A stretch of 43,602 nucleotides of DNA, taken from positions 1-43,602 of the forward strand of contig NZ_RYFV01000027.1 in assembly GCF_004104015.1 (NCBI RefSeq). Reading direction: 5' to 3'. Made by a program: the position numbers and the translations under genes. Numbering within the stretch: position 1 is the first letter of the stretch; every line of letters starts with the position of its first letter. The DNA is from Actinomyces oricola (lineage in GTDB: Bacteria > Actinomycetota > Actinomycetes > Actinomycetales > Actinomycetaceae). A model generated the notes under the pieces. It made no database searches, was not told where the DNA came from, and worked only from the letters and a program-made list of their open reading frames with translations. Shown piece after piece: positions 26,401-36,373 of this stretch.

Positions 26401-26844
26401 TGATCCGGGGTCTGTGAGCAGGACGCGTCCGGTGCGGACCCTGACGTGCAGGTGGGTGCGGGAGATCTCCGGGTCGCTCAGGATCCGGCCCCGTCCCACC
26501 GCCCCGGAGCGGGGCAGGGGTACGACCAGGCCCGCCTCCGGCCCGCGTAGCACCGCCAGGTGCCAGTGGGAGGCCAGGGCCTCCTGTGCCGCCCGGGTGG
26601 CGTGATGGGCCGGGGATGCGGAGGCGGGCGTGGTCGAGAGGATGGAGGTGGTCTTGTTGGCCGGGGTTGCGGAGGTCGCGGGCGCCTTGGCTCCCGGGTC
26701 CTGGGGCGCCCGTGTTTGCGGGGCCGTCCCGGGCGGGTCGGCCATGGGGGCGGAGGTAGTGCCTCCCCGGTGGGTGGGCGCCGTGACAGGGGACGGCCGG
26801 TCGGGCGGGTCGGGGGGCGGAACCAGGACGGTGGGGGCGAGCAC
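23419..26844 (-). CDS. FHA-domain FtsK/SpoIIIE (EccC/EssC-like) triple ATPase
   Basis: A protein of about 1140 residues. A Pro/Thr/Ala-rich N-terminus (1-85) leads to an FHA domain (~92-187; GRILSDPEISRTHLHV and DPGSTNGTRV), two membrane helices (~205-225 and 233-254), then three ATPase modules. Module 1 is canonical: GTTGSGKSE at 480-488, VDYKGGAAF and LVVVVDEFATLA at 578-589. Modules 2 and 3 have GAAASGRTT and GPPGSGRST, with Arg in place of the Walker A Lys. This architecture is that of EccC/EssC, the motor of type VII secretion, but no WXG100 or other ESX genes are near. The GTG start is uncertain. A DNA-translocase role is less likely because no FtsK gamma domain is seen. Confidence 0.8.
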   Translation of the reverse strand: MLAPTVLVPPPDPPDRPSPVTAPTHRGGTTSAPMADPPGTAPQTRAPQDPGAKAPATSATPANKTTSILSTTPASASPAHHATRAAQEALASHWHLAVLRGPEAGLVVPLPRSGAVGRGRILSDPEISRTHLHVRVRTGRVLLTDPGSTNGTRVRRRRGPWRRLGRKPRSCGAGTRLRMGSTLLELRSRPTCLEVAAPPGPRRTAWIALMSLAAVLVMVVVGVVALRTGNRSTMGAVAMIPMLLMVGMRVVPLLGGKRPESRSRTGWRGRRGRRPDPAAMLLAVTARTRGSSPAPRAPTAAEALRAWSGRRRRRSVLTVNDGEHLALTGPRAPEVLAWWVAQVLARGAATLSPTESGAALEWGEPSRPCRAELIAVSAGPAPSRALRVRPAPRGAPALGRQWWQAVLAACGQDGSATAAHGKPPAQVLIEEVAGEPDREVIARRWADSQPGTLPATLGVGGDGPLRADLVADGPHALLAGTTGSGKSELLTAWLLQLALGLPPQRLSLVLVDYKGGAAFGPLAALPHTAGVLTDLDPAATQRALSSLEAEVHRRERLLLAHGAKDLASLPERLALPRLVVVVDEFATLAVEHSDVLETLVRVAAQGRSLGIHLVLATQRPSGVVSPAIRANTTLRVCLRVLDAADSRDVLGHNGAAHLERHPGRVLVTGAGQADPGPLQAPWCSSPEHLTWIVEEIQAAAQGAQRPWRPWAEPLPGHIGRDEALALPDLLAPPGPTTGVLLGLTDLPERQGLGTWWWDPAEPLLVLGAAASGRTTTLDSACLGAAAAGWGVHLCGAASAMSALKEGAPGMGTIVGAEDPRRLARLWRLAAAGQLRGCVLRLDDVDALLPAVDEALGPGEGMMLLEALVRAAPATGTALVVGGPLALASARWGTPMRRRLVLGASQPTQAALAGLPRGVVTGAGPGRGVLLTGAETTACQVLLPAAREAGIGAARGPLLRRLPRRVEPADLLQGAWAVGGDGAEPIPAPSGCVLVVGPPGSGRSTALRALSSALGRGPGGANDGPLVVDDLDRAGAPVQARVEQAVAQGRQVLASATTERVAATYRGALAVLRERGDRLVLWPGLGPAAQVAGMSLKEATDPRALVLPGRGALVARGAVVPVQVVDAPAAQSPPRDGRECST

Positions 26845-26981
26845 CTCTCCAGGGTGGCCGGTGCGGCTCGCCTCCCGCCGGGCGCCTGTGAGGGCGTTGC
26901 CGCTGGAGGCCCAGGAGGACGCCTGTGGTTCCCGGGTTGTTGCTAGATCACGCCGATCGGTGTTTTCCGGGTGTCTTTCCG

Positions 26982-27029
26982 GCCGGGTGGTGCGCCGGCC
27001 GGGCGGTGCACTCGCCGGGTGGTGCGCCC
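26982..27029. repeat. Three degenerate tandem copies of GCCGGGTGGTGCGCC
   Basis: Copies at 26982-26996, 26997-27013 (GGCCGGGCGGTGCACTC) and 27014-27029 between the divergent FtsK-like and SRAP genes. Spacing of 15-17 nt; possible regulatory site or simple duplication. Confidence 0.5.
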
Positions 27030-27062
27030 GCGCCCCGATGCGGCCTGTGGAAGGCTTGGGGC

Positions 27063-27851
27063 ATGTGCGGACGCTACGGGTCGTGGAGTTCAGGCACGGT
27101 GCTGGCCGGGGTCTTCGATGCTGTGCTCACCGAGGAGGCCGCTCTTCTGGGGCCCTCGTGGAATGTGGCCCCCGGCGCGGATGTGCGCGTCGTCGTCGAG
27201 CGCGCGGCCGGGGACCGGGATCGCGCCGTGGCCACGAGGCAGTTGCGGGTGGCCCGCTGGGGTCTGCTGCCCTCCTGGGCCAAGGATCCGGCAATGGCCC
27301 GCCGCGCCATTAACGCCCGCGCCGAGAGCGCCGCCACCAAGCCCTTCTTCCGCGACGCCATGACCTCCTTCCGCGCCGTGGTCCCCGCCGACTGCTGGTA
27401 CGAGTGGCAGCGCGCTGACATTGCCGGTCCCAGCGCCGGAAGCAGCGCCAGGGGGGCGCCGCCGCGGCCCTTCGCCTTGCGGGCCGCCGACGGCGCCCCC
27501 CTGGCGCTGGCGGGCCTGTGCTCGTGGTGGCGGGGGCCAGTGGACCGGCCGGGGCCGGCCCGGCACGGGCAGTGGCTGTTGACCTGCGCCATTGTCACCC
27601 GCGCCGCCGGCCCCGATCTGGCCTGGTTGCACCACCGTGAGCCGGTGGTCCTGCGCCCCCAGGACGTGGGCGCCTGGCTCGATCCGGGTCTGACCGACGG
27701 CCACGGCGCCGCCGGGCTGCTGGGCGGGCCCCGCCCCGCCCTGGCCTGGCACGAGGTCGACCCGGCTGTGGGCTCCGTTCATTCCCAAGGCCCCCAACTC
27801 CTTGAGCCGGCTGGTGGCGCCGGCCCCTCCTTAGGGCCCTTAGGGCCCTAA
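27063..27851 (+). CDS. SRAP family protein (YedK/HMCES type)
   Basis: A 262-residue protein that shields abasic sites in single-stranded DNA by forming a covalent thiazolidine link through Cys2 after Met removal. MCGRY at the start is the defining motif and fixes ATG 27063 as the start. WNVAPG (Asn near 34), WGLLPSWAKD, NARAES (the catalytic Glu region), CWYEW and HHREPVVL (in place of the usual H-RMPV-L) follow. An Ala/Gly/Pro-rich insertion sits at ~122-137. GAAGG lies ~10 nt upstream. The last codons are part of a palindrome. Divergent from the FtsK-like gene and followed by ligA, so DNA repair genes are neighbours. Confidence 0.92.
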   Translation: MCGRYGSWSSGTVLAGVFDAVLTEEAALLGPSWNVAPGADVRVVVERAAGDRDRAVATRQLRVARWGLLPSWAKDPAMARRAINARAESAATKPFFRDAMTSFRAVVPADCWYEWQRADIAGPSAGSSARGAPPRPFALRAADGAPLALAGLCSWWRGPVDRPGPARHGQWLLTCAIVTRAAGPDLAWLHHREPVVLRPQDVGAWLDPGLTDGHGAAGLLGGPRPALAWHEVDPAVGSVHSQGPQLLEPAGGAGPSLGPLGP

Positions 27852-27855
27852 GGGC
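27836..27855. terminator. 20-bp perfect palindrome over the SRAP stop codon
   Basis: GCCCTTAGGG followed by its complement, including TAA 27849-27851, with a further CCTTAGGG copy just before it. Possibly a compact terminator; no T-run. Confidence 0.45.
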
Positions 27856-27860
27856 ACTGA

Positions 27861-30455
<2,595 letters not shown>

Positions 30456-30637
30456 CTCTTCAGTAGCCCCTGCCGGCCCATACCGGCCGCGGCCCACCAG
30501 GCCGCGCCGGCAGGCCGGTCCCGGCAGCGTCCAGCGCCCCTGTGGCCACCGCCATGAGGCCCCAGGAGCGGGCGGGTGCGGCCCCAAGGACGGGCCGGCA
30601 CGCGGCCGGCCGCCGACGGTGGCGCACTCCGCCCCGG

Positions 30638-30643
30638 TATCGT
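30638..30643 (+). promoter_or_regulatory. -10 hexamer TATCGT of leaderless smc
   Basis: 6 nt upstream of GTG 30650, no Shine-Dalgarno; supports that start over the in-frame ATG at 30542. Confidence 0.5.
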
Positions 30644-30649
30644 GGGCGA

Positions 30650-33600
30650 GTGCACCTCAAAACGTTGACACTCAAGGGCTTCAAGTCCTTCGCCTCGTCA
30701 ACGACTCTGCGCCTGGAGCCCGGCATTACCGCTGTGGTGGGCCCCAACGGGTCGGGAAAATCCAACATTGTGGACGCCCTGACCTGGGTGATGGGGGAGC
30801 AGGGCGCCAAGAATCTGCGCGGCGGCTCCATGGCTGATGTCATCTTCGCCGGGGCCGGCTCGCGTCCGGCGCTCGGGCGCGCCGAGGTCTCCTTGACCAT
30901 TGACAACACCGATGGCGCCCTGCCCATTGACTACACCGAGGTCACCATTACCCGCACCCTCTTCCGCGGGGGCGGCTCGGAGTATCAGATCAATGGCTCG
31001 GCCTGCCGGCTTCTGGACGTCGCCGAACTATTGAGCGACACCGGCCTGGGCCGTCAAATGCACGTCGTTGTCGGCCAGGGGAGGATTGACACGGTGCTCA
31101 GCGCCACCCCCGAGGAGCGGCGCGGCTTTATCGAGGAGGCCGCCGGAGTCCTCAAGCACCGGCGCCGCAAGGAGCGGGCCCTGCGCAAACTCGACTCCAT
31201 GGCCGCCGACCTGACCCGTGTGACCGACCTGGCCGCCGAGCTGCGCCGCCGCCTGGGCCCCCTGGCCCGCCAGGCGGCCGTAGCGCGCCGTGCCCGCACC
31301 ATCCAGATCGAAGTTCGCGACGCCACCGCCCGCCTGCTGGCCGACGACGTCGTCCAGGCCCAGGCACTCATGGAGACCGGGCAGGAGGATGCTCTCGCCC
31401 TGGAGCAGCGCCGCGCCCGCACCGAGGAGGCCGAGCGGCGGGCCCGCCGGCGCCTCGATGAGCTCGCCGACGTCGAGGCCGCCTCCGGGCGGCGCCTAGC
31501 CCGTGCCACCGACGTGTGGGAGGACCTCACCGGCGTCGCCCAGTCGCTCGCCTCCCTGGCCGACGTCGCCGCTGAGCGCGCCCGCGGACTGTCCACGGCC
31601 CCCGCCCCCGCCCCGCGCACCGACCCCGAAGAACTGGAGCGGCGCGCCCAGAGGGCCGCCGCCCAGGAGGCCGAACTCGCCAAGGCCATTGAGGCGGCCC
31701 GCTCCACATTGGATGAGGCCACCCGCGCCCGCGCCGACGCCGAGAGCACCGAGGCCGACGCCGAGGCCGCCCTGAGCGCCCTTCAGCGCCGCCAGGCTGA
31801 ACACCGCGAGACCGTGGCCCGCGTGGGCGGCCGCCTGGCCTCGGCCCGCACCCGTCACGAGGCGGCCGAGGCCGCCCTGGCCCAGGCACGGGCCGCCATG
31901 AACGCCGCCGGTGAGCGCACCCGGGCGGCCCGCAGTGCCCTGGCCGACGCCGAGCCCAGGAGCACGGCCGACGAGCAGGACCACACCGGTGAACAGGACA
32001 GGGCGGCCAAAGCCCACCAGGAGGCCCGCGCCGCCTTGACCCGGGCCCGCACCGCCGTGGCCGCCGCCGCCAAGGCCCACCGCGAAGCCGTCTCCGAGCA
32101 CGCCACCTGGGCTGCCCGCCGCGACACCCTGGCCCTGTCCTTACACGCTCAGGACGGCACCGCCGCCTTGGCCGCGGCGGGCCTGGACGGTGTGATCGGG
32201 CTCCTAGCCGACCATCTCAGTGTTGAGCACGGCTGGGAGGCCGCCGTGGCCGCACTGTTGGGCGAGCTCACCGGCGCCGCGCTCGCCCGGGACGACGCCA
32301 CCGCCCTGGGGGCCCTGGAGCACTCCCACGGCCAGGACCTGGGCGCCATCCGCCTGCTCGTACCCACCGAGCCGTCGACCAAGGAGCCGGTGGACGCGCC
32401 CCCGTGTCCCGACCCGCCCGCCTCCGGCGCCCTGGCCGCCTCCGCCCTGGTGGCCAGCACTCGGCCGGGGCTGACCCGCCTCCTCAGGCGCCTCCTGGAC
32501 GGGGCCTGGGCAGTGGCGGACCTCGACGCCGCCCAGGCGGTGCGGGCCCAGCGGCCCGACGCGGTTGTGGCCACCAGACAGGGGGACGTGCTGGGGCCCG
32601 GATGGGTCAGGGGCGCCGGAGGAGGCTCCTCCTCGGTGCTTGAACTCGCAGCCGCCCACGAGGAGGCCACCGCCCGGGCCGAGGCGGCGGCCCGGGCCGA
32701 GACCGCCGCCACCAGCGCCCTGAAGGCCGCCCGACGCCGGGAGGAAGCGGTCCGCTCCACGGTCAGCCGCGCCTTGGACGATCTGCGGCGCGCCGACGCC
32801 CGGGCCGCCAGTCGAGCAGAGGCCCGCGCGCGCCTGGCCTCCGCCGCCCGCGCCGCCGAGGACGAAGCGGGCCGCGCCCGCCACATCCTGGAACGCGCCG
32901 AGTCGGAAGCCGCCCAGCGCACTGCCGAGCTGGCTGCCGCTACCGTTGCCGTGGCCGCCACGGAACAGGACACGGCCCAGGCCGGACCAGCCGACATGGA
33001 GCAGGCCCTAGCCGCAGCCAGGAGCCGGCGGGAGGCCGCCGAAGCGGCCTCCCGCCAGGCCCGCGAGGAAGAAACCGAGGCCCGTCTAGCCCTGCGCACC
33101 GCCGAGGAGCGCGAGCGCTCAGGTCGGGGCAGAGCCGACTCCCTGCGCGCCGCCGCACGCCGTGAGCGCGAGCAGCGCGCGGCCGAGGCACAGGCCCAGG
33201 CCCGCCGCGCCAGACGCCTGGAGGTCGCCATTCATGTGCGCGATCAGGCCCGGGCCGCAACCAAGGCCGCCCGCCGGGCCGTCGCCACGGCGCAGGCTGA
33301 ACGCGCCGCCATTGAGACCGAGCGCGCCCAGGCGGCCGAATCCGCCGCAAAGGTGCGCCATGAACTCGACCGTCTCGCCAAGGAGGCCGCCGCATTGACC
33401 GACGCCGCCCATCGCGAGGAGATCGCTCGCGCCGAGCAGCGCATGCGCCTGGAGGCCCTGGCGGAGCGCGCCCTGAACGAGCTCGGCCTGGAGCTCGGCC
33501 CCCTGGTCGAGGAGTACGGCCCCCACATGCCCGTGCCCGAGGTCGGCCAGGACGATGAGGCGCCGGCCATTGACGCCCCCGGGGGCCCGACGTCGCCACC

Positions 33601-34342
33601 GGGGGAGGGGGCCGAGTCGCCCGGTGAGGACGGCGCCGGGCCCGAGGCGAATGGTGGCGGCCAGGAGCCGCCGCCGGCCGCACGCCCCTACGTGCGCGTG
33701 GAGCAGGAGAAGCGCCTGGTTCGGGCCAGGCGCGACCTGGCCAGGCTCGGCAAGATCAACCCCCTGGCCTTGGAGGAGCACGCCGCCCTGGAGCAGCGCC
33801 ACCAGTTCCTCGCCGCCCAGCTCGCCGACCTCAAGCGCTCGCGGGCCGACCTGCTGACCATCGTTAAGGAGGTTGACGCCCGGGTCCAGGAGGTCTTCGC
33901 CAGCGCATTCCAGGACACTGCCCGGGAGTTCACGACCGTCTTCGACCGGCTCTTCCCGGGCGGCCAGGGGCGCCTGGTGCTCACCGACCCGGATGACATG
34001 CTCACCACCGGCATAGAGATCGAGGCGCGCCCGGCGGGCAAGAAAGTCAAGCGCCTCTCCCTGCTCTCAGGCGGGGAAAGATCGCTCGCCGCGGTGGCGC
34101 TCCTGGTGGCGATCTTCAAGGCCCGCCCCTCGCCCTTCTACGTCATGGACGAGGTTGAGGCGGCCCTGGACGACACCAACTTGGGGCGCCTGCTGGAGAT
34201 CTTCACCGAGCTGCGCCAGACGAGCCAGCTCATTATCGTCACCCACCAAAAGCGCACCATGGAAGTGGCCGACGCCCTGTACGGCATCACTATGCGCGAC
34301 GGCGTCACCCGGGCGGTCAGCCAAAGGCTCGCGCGGCGCTAA
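30650..34342 (+). CDS. smc: Chromosome segregation protein SMC
   Basis: A 1230-residue condensin ATPase that loads onto DNA with ScpA/ScpB and arranges the chromosome. MHLKTLTLKGFKSFA is the canonical start, GPNGSGKSN at ~32-40 is Walker A, LSGGERSL is the signature and YVMDEVEAALDD the Walker B. The two heads are joined by long Ala/Glu/Arg-rich coiled coils (~165-495 and ~665-930) around a hinge (~500-660; DGVIGLLADHLSVEHGWEAAVAALLG). A Gly/Pro-rich acidic stretch at ~970-1010 interrupts the descending coil near the head. The GTG start fits the conserved N-terminus. A hairpin terminator follows. Confidence 0.96.
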   Translation: MHLKTLTLKGFKSFASSTTLRLEPGITAVVGPNGSGKSNIVDALTWVMGEQGAKNLRGGSMADVIFAGAGSRPALGRAEVSLTIDNTDGALPIDYTEVTITRTLFRGGGSEYQINGSACRLLDVAELLSDTGLGRQMHVVVGQGRIDTVLSATPEERRGFIEEAAGVLKHRRRKERALRKLDSMAADLTRVTDLAAELRRRLGPLARQAAVARRARTIQIEVRDATARLLADDVVQAQALMETGQEDALALEQRRARTEEAERRARRRLDELADVEAASGRRLARATDVWEDLTGVAQSLASLADVAAERARGLSTAPAPAPRTDPEELERRAQRAAAQEAELAKAIEAARSTLDEATRARADAESTEADAEAALSALQRRQAEHRETVARVGGRLASARTRHEAAEAALAQARAAMNAAGERTRAARSALADAEPRSTADEQDHTGEQDRAAKAHQEARAALTRARTAVAAAAKAHREAVSEHATWAARRDTLALSLHAQDGTAALAAAGLDGVIGLLADHLSVEHGWEAAVAALLGELTGAALARDDATALGALEHSHGQDLGAIRLLVPTEPSTKEPVDAPPCPDPPASGALAASALVASTRPGLTRLLRRLLDGAWAVADLDAAQAVRAQRPDAVVATRQGDVLGPGWVRGAGGGSSSVLELAAAHEEATARAEAAARAETAATSALKAARRREEAVRSTVSRALDDLRRADARAASRAEARARLASAARAAEDEAGRARHILERAESEAAQRTAELAAATVAVAATEQDTAQAGPADMEQALAAARSRREAAEAASRQAREEETEARLALRTAEERERSGRGRADSLRAAARREREQRAAEAQAQARRARRLEVAIHVRDQARAATKAARRAVATAQAERAAIETERAQAAESAAKVRHELDRLAKEAAALTDAAHREEIARAEQRMRLEALAERALNELGLELGPLVEEYGPHMPVPEVGQDDEAPAIDAPGGPTSPPGEGAESPGEDGAGPEANGGGQEPPPAARPYVRVEQEKRLVRARRDLARLGKINPLALEEHAALEQRHQFLAAQLADLKRSRADLLTIVKEVDARVQEVFASAFQDTAREFTTVFDRLFPGGQGRLVLTDPDDMLTTGIEIEARPAGKKVKRLSLLSGGERSLAAVALLVAIFKARPSPFYVMDEVEAALDDTNLGRLLEIFTELRQTSQLIIVTHQKRTMEVADALYGITMRDGVTRAVSQRLARR

Positions 34343-34345
34343 GAA

Positions 34346-34379
34346 CCGCCCGCCGGCACCCCGGCATTGGGGCGGGCGG
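34346..34379 (+). terminator. Terminator hairpin after smc
   Basis: CCGCCCGCC (34346-34354) pairs perfectly with GGCGGGCGG (34371-34379), loop 16 nt, starting 4 nt after the smc stop. Confidence 0.6.
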
Positions 34380-34486
34380 ATCCGTGGAGGACGCGGCCGG
34401 CGCGCCGGCACCGCCCCGGACCGCGGCGAGGAGCAAGAACCCAGAGCCCTCATATGTGATGTAGAACACTTGGAGTATCCGCGTTT

Positions 34487-34522
34487 GCTTGTGCACACAA
34501 GTCCATACTTGTGTGCACAAGC
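34487..34522. promoter_or_regulatory. Paired TreR-type operator upstream of treC
   Basis: A perfect inverted repeat with 16-bp arms (GCTTGTGCACACAAGT, CCAT, then the complement). Each arm is itself a TTGT-N4-ACAA dyad (TTGTGCACACAA and TTGTGTGCACAA), matching the TTGTATATACAA operator described for B. subtilis TreR. It lies ~120 nt before treC, and the GntR-family TreR candidate is encoded at the end of the locus. Confidence 0.72.
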
Positions 34523-34639
34523 TGGCCAGGTGCTGTTCTCGGGCGTTCCCCGTCTCGCCCGTGTTCGTCTTGCCCGCCCGGCGACGGTGCTGTCGTCGGG
34601 CGCCGCACCTCCCACTACATCGTGCAGAAGGAGTGCGCC

Positions 34640-36316
34640 ATGTCCTTCCAGGACAGCGTCATCTATCAGATCTACCCCAAGTCATTCCGCGACTCCACGG
34701 GCTCGGGCGTCGGCGACCTGCGTGGCGTCATTGAGAAGGTCGACTACATTGCCTCTCTGGGCGTGGACTGCATTTGGTTCAACCCGTTCTTCCCGTCGCC
34801 CCAGCGCGATAACGGCTACGACATCTCCGACTACTGCGCCATTGATCCGTCCATGGGCACCATGGAGGACTTTGATGAGCTTGTCGCCGCCCTCGCCGAG
34901 CGCGGCATTGACGTCATGCTCGACATGGTCCTCAATCACACCTCCACCGACCACGAGTGGTTCCAGCGGGCCCTGGCCGGAGACCCCGTCTACCAGGACT
35001 ACTACTACCTGCGCCCCGCTCAGGCGGACGGCTCCCTGCCCACTAACTGGGTCTCGAAGTTCGGTGGTCCCGCCTGGGCGCCCTTCGGCGACACCGACCT
35101 GTACTACCTCCACCTCTTCGACCCCACCCAGGCGGATCTGAACTGGCACAATCCGGCGGTGCGCGCCGAGGCCGCCAAGATCGTTAATTTCTGGCGGGCC
35201 CGGGGCGTTAAAGGATTCCGTTTCGACGTTATTAACCTCATTGGCAAGGATGAGATCCTGCGCGACGCCCCCGCCGGCACCGACGACCGCCGCATGTACA
35301 CCGACGGCCCAGACGTTCACACCTACCTGCGCGAACTGGCCGCCGCGAGTTTCGGACAGGACCCGGACGCCGTCACCGTCGGGGAAATGTCCTCGACCTC
35401 GGTGGAGGCCTGCGTGGGCTATTCCAACCCGGACAATGCTGAGCTGTCCATGGTCTTCAGCTTCCACCACCTCAAAGTCGACTACGCTGACGGCCAGAAG
35501 TGGACTCTCATGCCCTTCGACCTGGCCGCCCTCAAACGCATTATCGACCAGTGGGCCGCGGGCATGCAGGCCGGTGGCGGCTGGAACGCACTGTTCTGGA
35601 ACAACCACGACCAGCCGCGCGCCATTAACCGCTTCGGCGACGTCGAGCGCTTCCGCACCGAATCCGCCACCATGCTGGCCACCGCCATCCACCTCCTGCG
35701 CGGCACCCCCTACGTTTACATGGGCGAGGAGATCGGCATGACCGACCCCGCCTACACCTCCATTGCGGACTACGTGGACGTCGAGGCCCGCAATGCTTTC
35801 AACGAACTCGTCTCCACGGGCAAGAGCCCCGAGGAAGCCTTCGCCATTGTCCACTCCAAGGCCCGTGACAACGCCCGGACCCCCATGCAGTGGGACGCCT
35901 CCGCGCAGGCCGGCTTCACCGACTCCGCACCCTGGCTGCGCCCCACCAACCAGGAGGCCATTAATGTCGAGCGCGAGGAGCGGGAGGGCCGCATTCTGCC
36001 CTACTACCGGCGCCTCATCGCCTTGCGCAAAGAACTCGCCGTCATCTCCGCCGGCCGCTACGAGGGCTACGGCCTGGATCACCCCGACGTCCTGGCCTAC
36101 GTTCGCGAACACGAGGGCACGCGCCTGCTGGTTCTGTGCAACTTCCGCGGCCATGACACCAGCATTGAGATCCCGAACGAGTTCGTCGGGGGCGAGGTCC
36201 TCATAGGCAACTACCCGGCCCCGGCGCCAGGGGGCACTCTCGCGGACCTGCGGCCCTACGAGGCGCTCGCCGTGCTCTCCACCGCCGCCACCGCGGCGCC
36301 CACCACCCGACACTGA
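34640..36316 (+). CDS. treC: Trehalose-6-phosphate hydrolase (GH13 alpha-glucosidase)
   Basis: A 558-residue cytoplasmic glycoside hydrolase of family GH13 that splits trehalose 6-phosphate into glucose and glucose 6-phosphate. The (beta/alpha)8 start IYQIYPKSFRDSTGSGVGDLRGV is typical of TreC and oligo-1,6-glucosidases. Catalytic residues: nucleophile Asp196 (GFRFDVINLIGKD), acid/base Glu249 (TVGEMSS) and Asp324 (NNHDQPR). ATG 34640 has AAGGAG 6 nt upstream. treB begins 57 nt downstream. The substrate is inferred from pairing with a trehalose-type PTS gene; an alpha-1,6-glucosidase role alone would be possible from sequence. Confidence 0.9.
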   Translation: MSFQDSVIYQIYPKSFRDSTGSGVGDLRGVIEKVDYIASLGVDCIWFNPFFPSPQRDNGYDISDYCAIDPSMGTMEDFDELVAALAERGIDVMLDMVLNHTSTDHEWFQRALAGDPVYQDYYYLRPAQADGSLPTNWVSKFGGPAWAPFGDTDLYYLHLFDPTQADLNWHNPAVRAEAAKIVNFWRARGVKGFRFDVINLIGKDEILRDAPAGTDDRRMYTDGPDVHTYLRELAAASFGQDPDAVTVGEMSSTSVEACVGYSNPDNAELSMVFSFHHLKVDYADGQKWTLMPFDLAALKRIIDQWAAGMQAGGGWNALFWNNHDQPRAINRFGDVERFRTESATMLATAIHLLRGTPYVYMGEEIGMTDPAYTSIADYVDVEARNAFNELVSTGKSPEEAFAIVHSKARDNARTPMQWDASAQAGFTDSAPWLRPTNQEAINVEREEREGRILPYYRRLIALRKELAVISAGRYEGYGLDHPDVLAYVREHEGTRLLVLCNFRGHDTSIEIPNEFVGGEVLIGNYPAPAPGGTLADLRPYEALAVLSTAATAAPTTRH

Positions 36317-36373
36317 GCAGACACGTCGACACTGAGTAACTGAGTATCAGTCCCGTTCCCGAGAGGAAGACAC

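Noticed and set aside
23419-26844. Canonical FtsK DNA translocase
   Set aside because: FHA domain, two rather than four membrane helices, three ATPase modules and no gamma domain point to the EccC/EssC branch.
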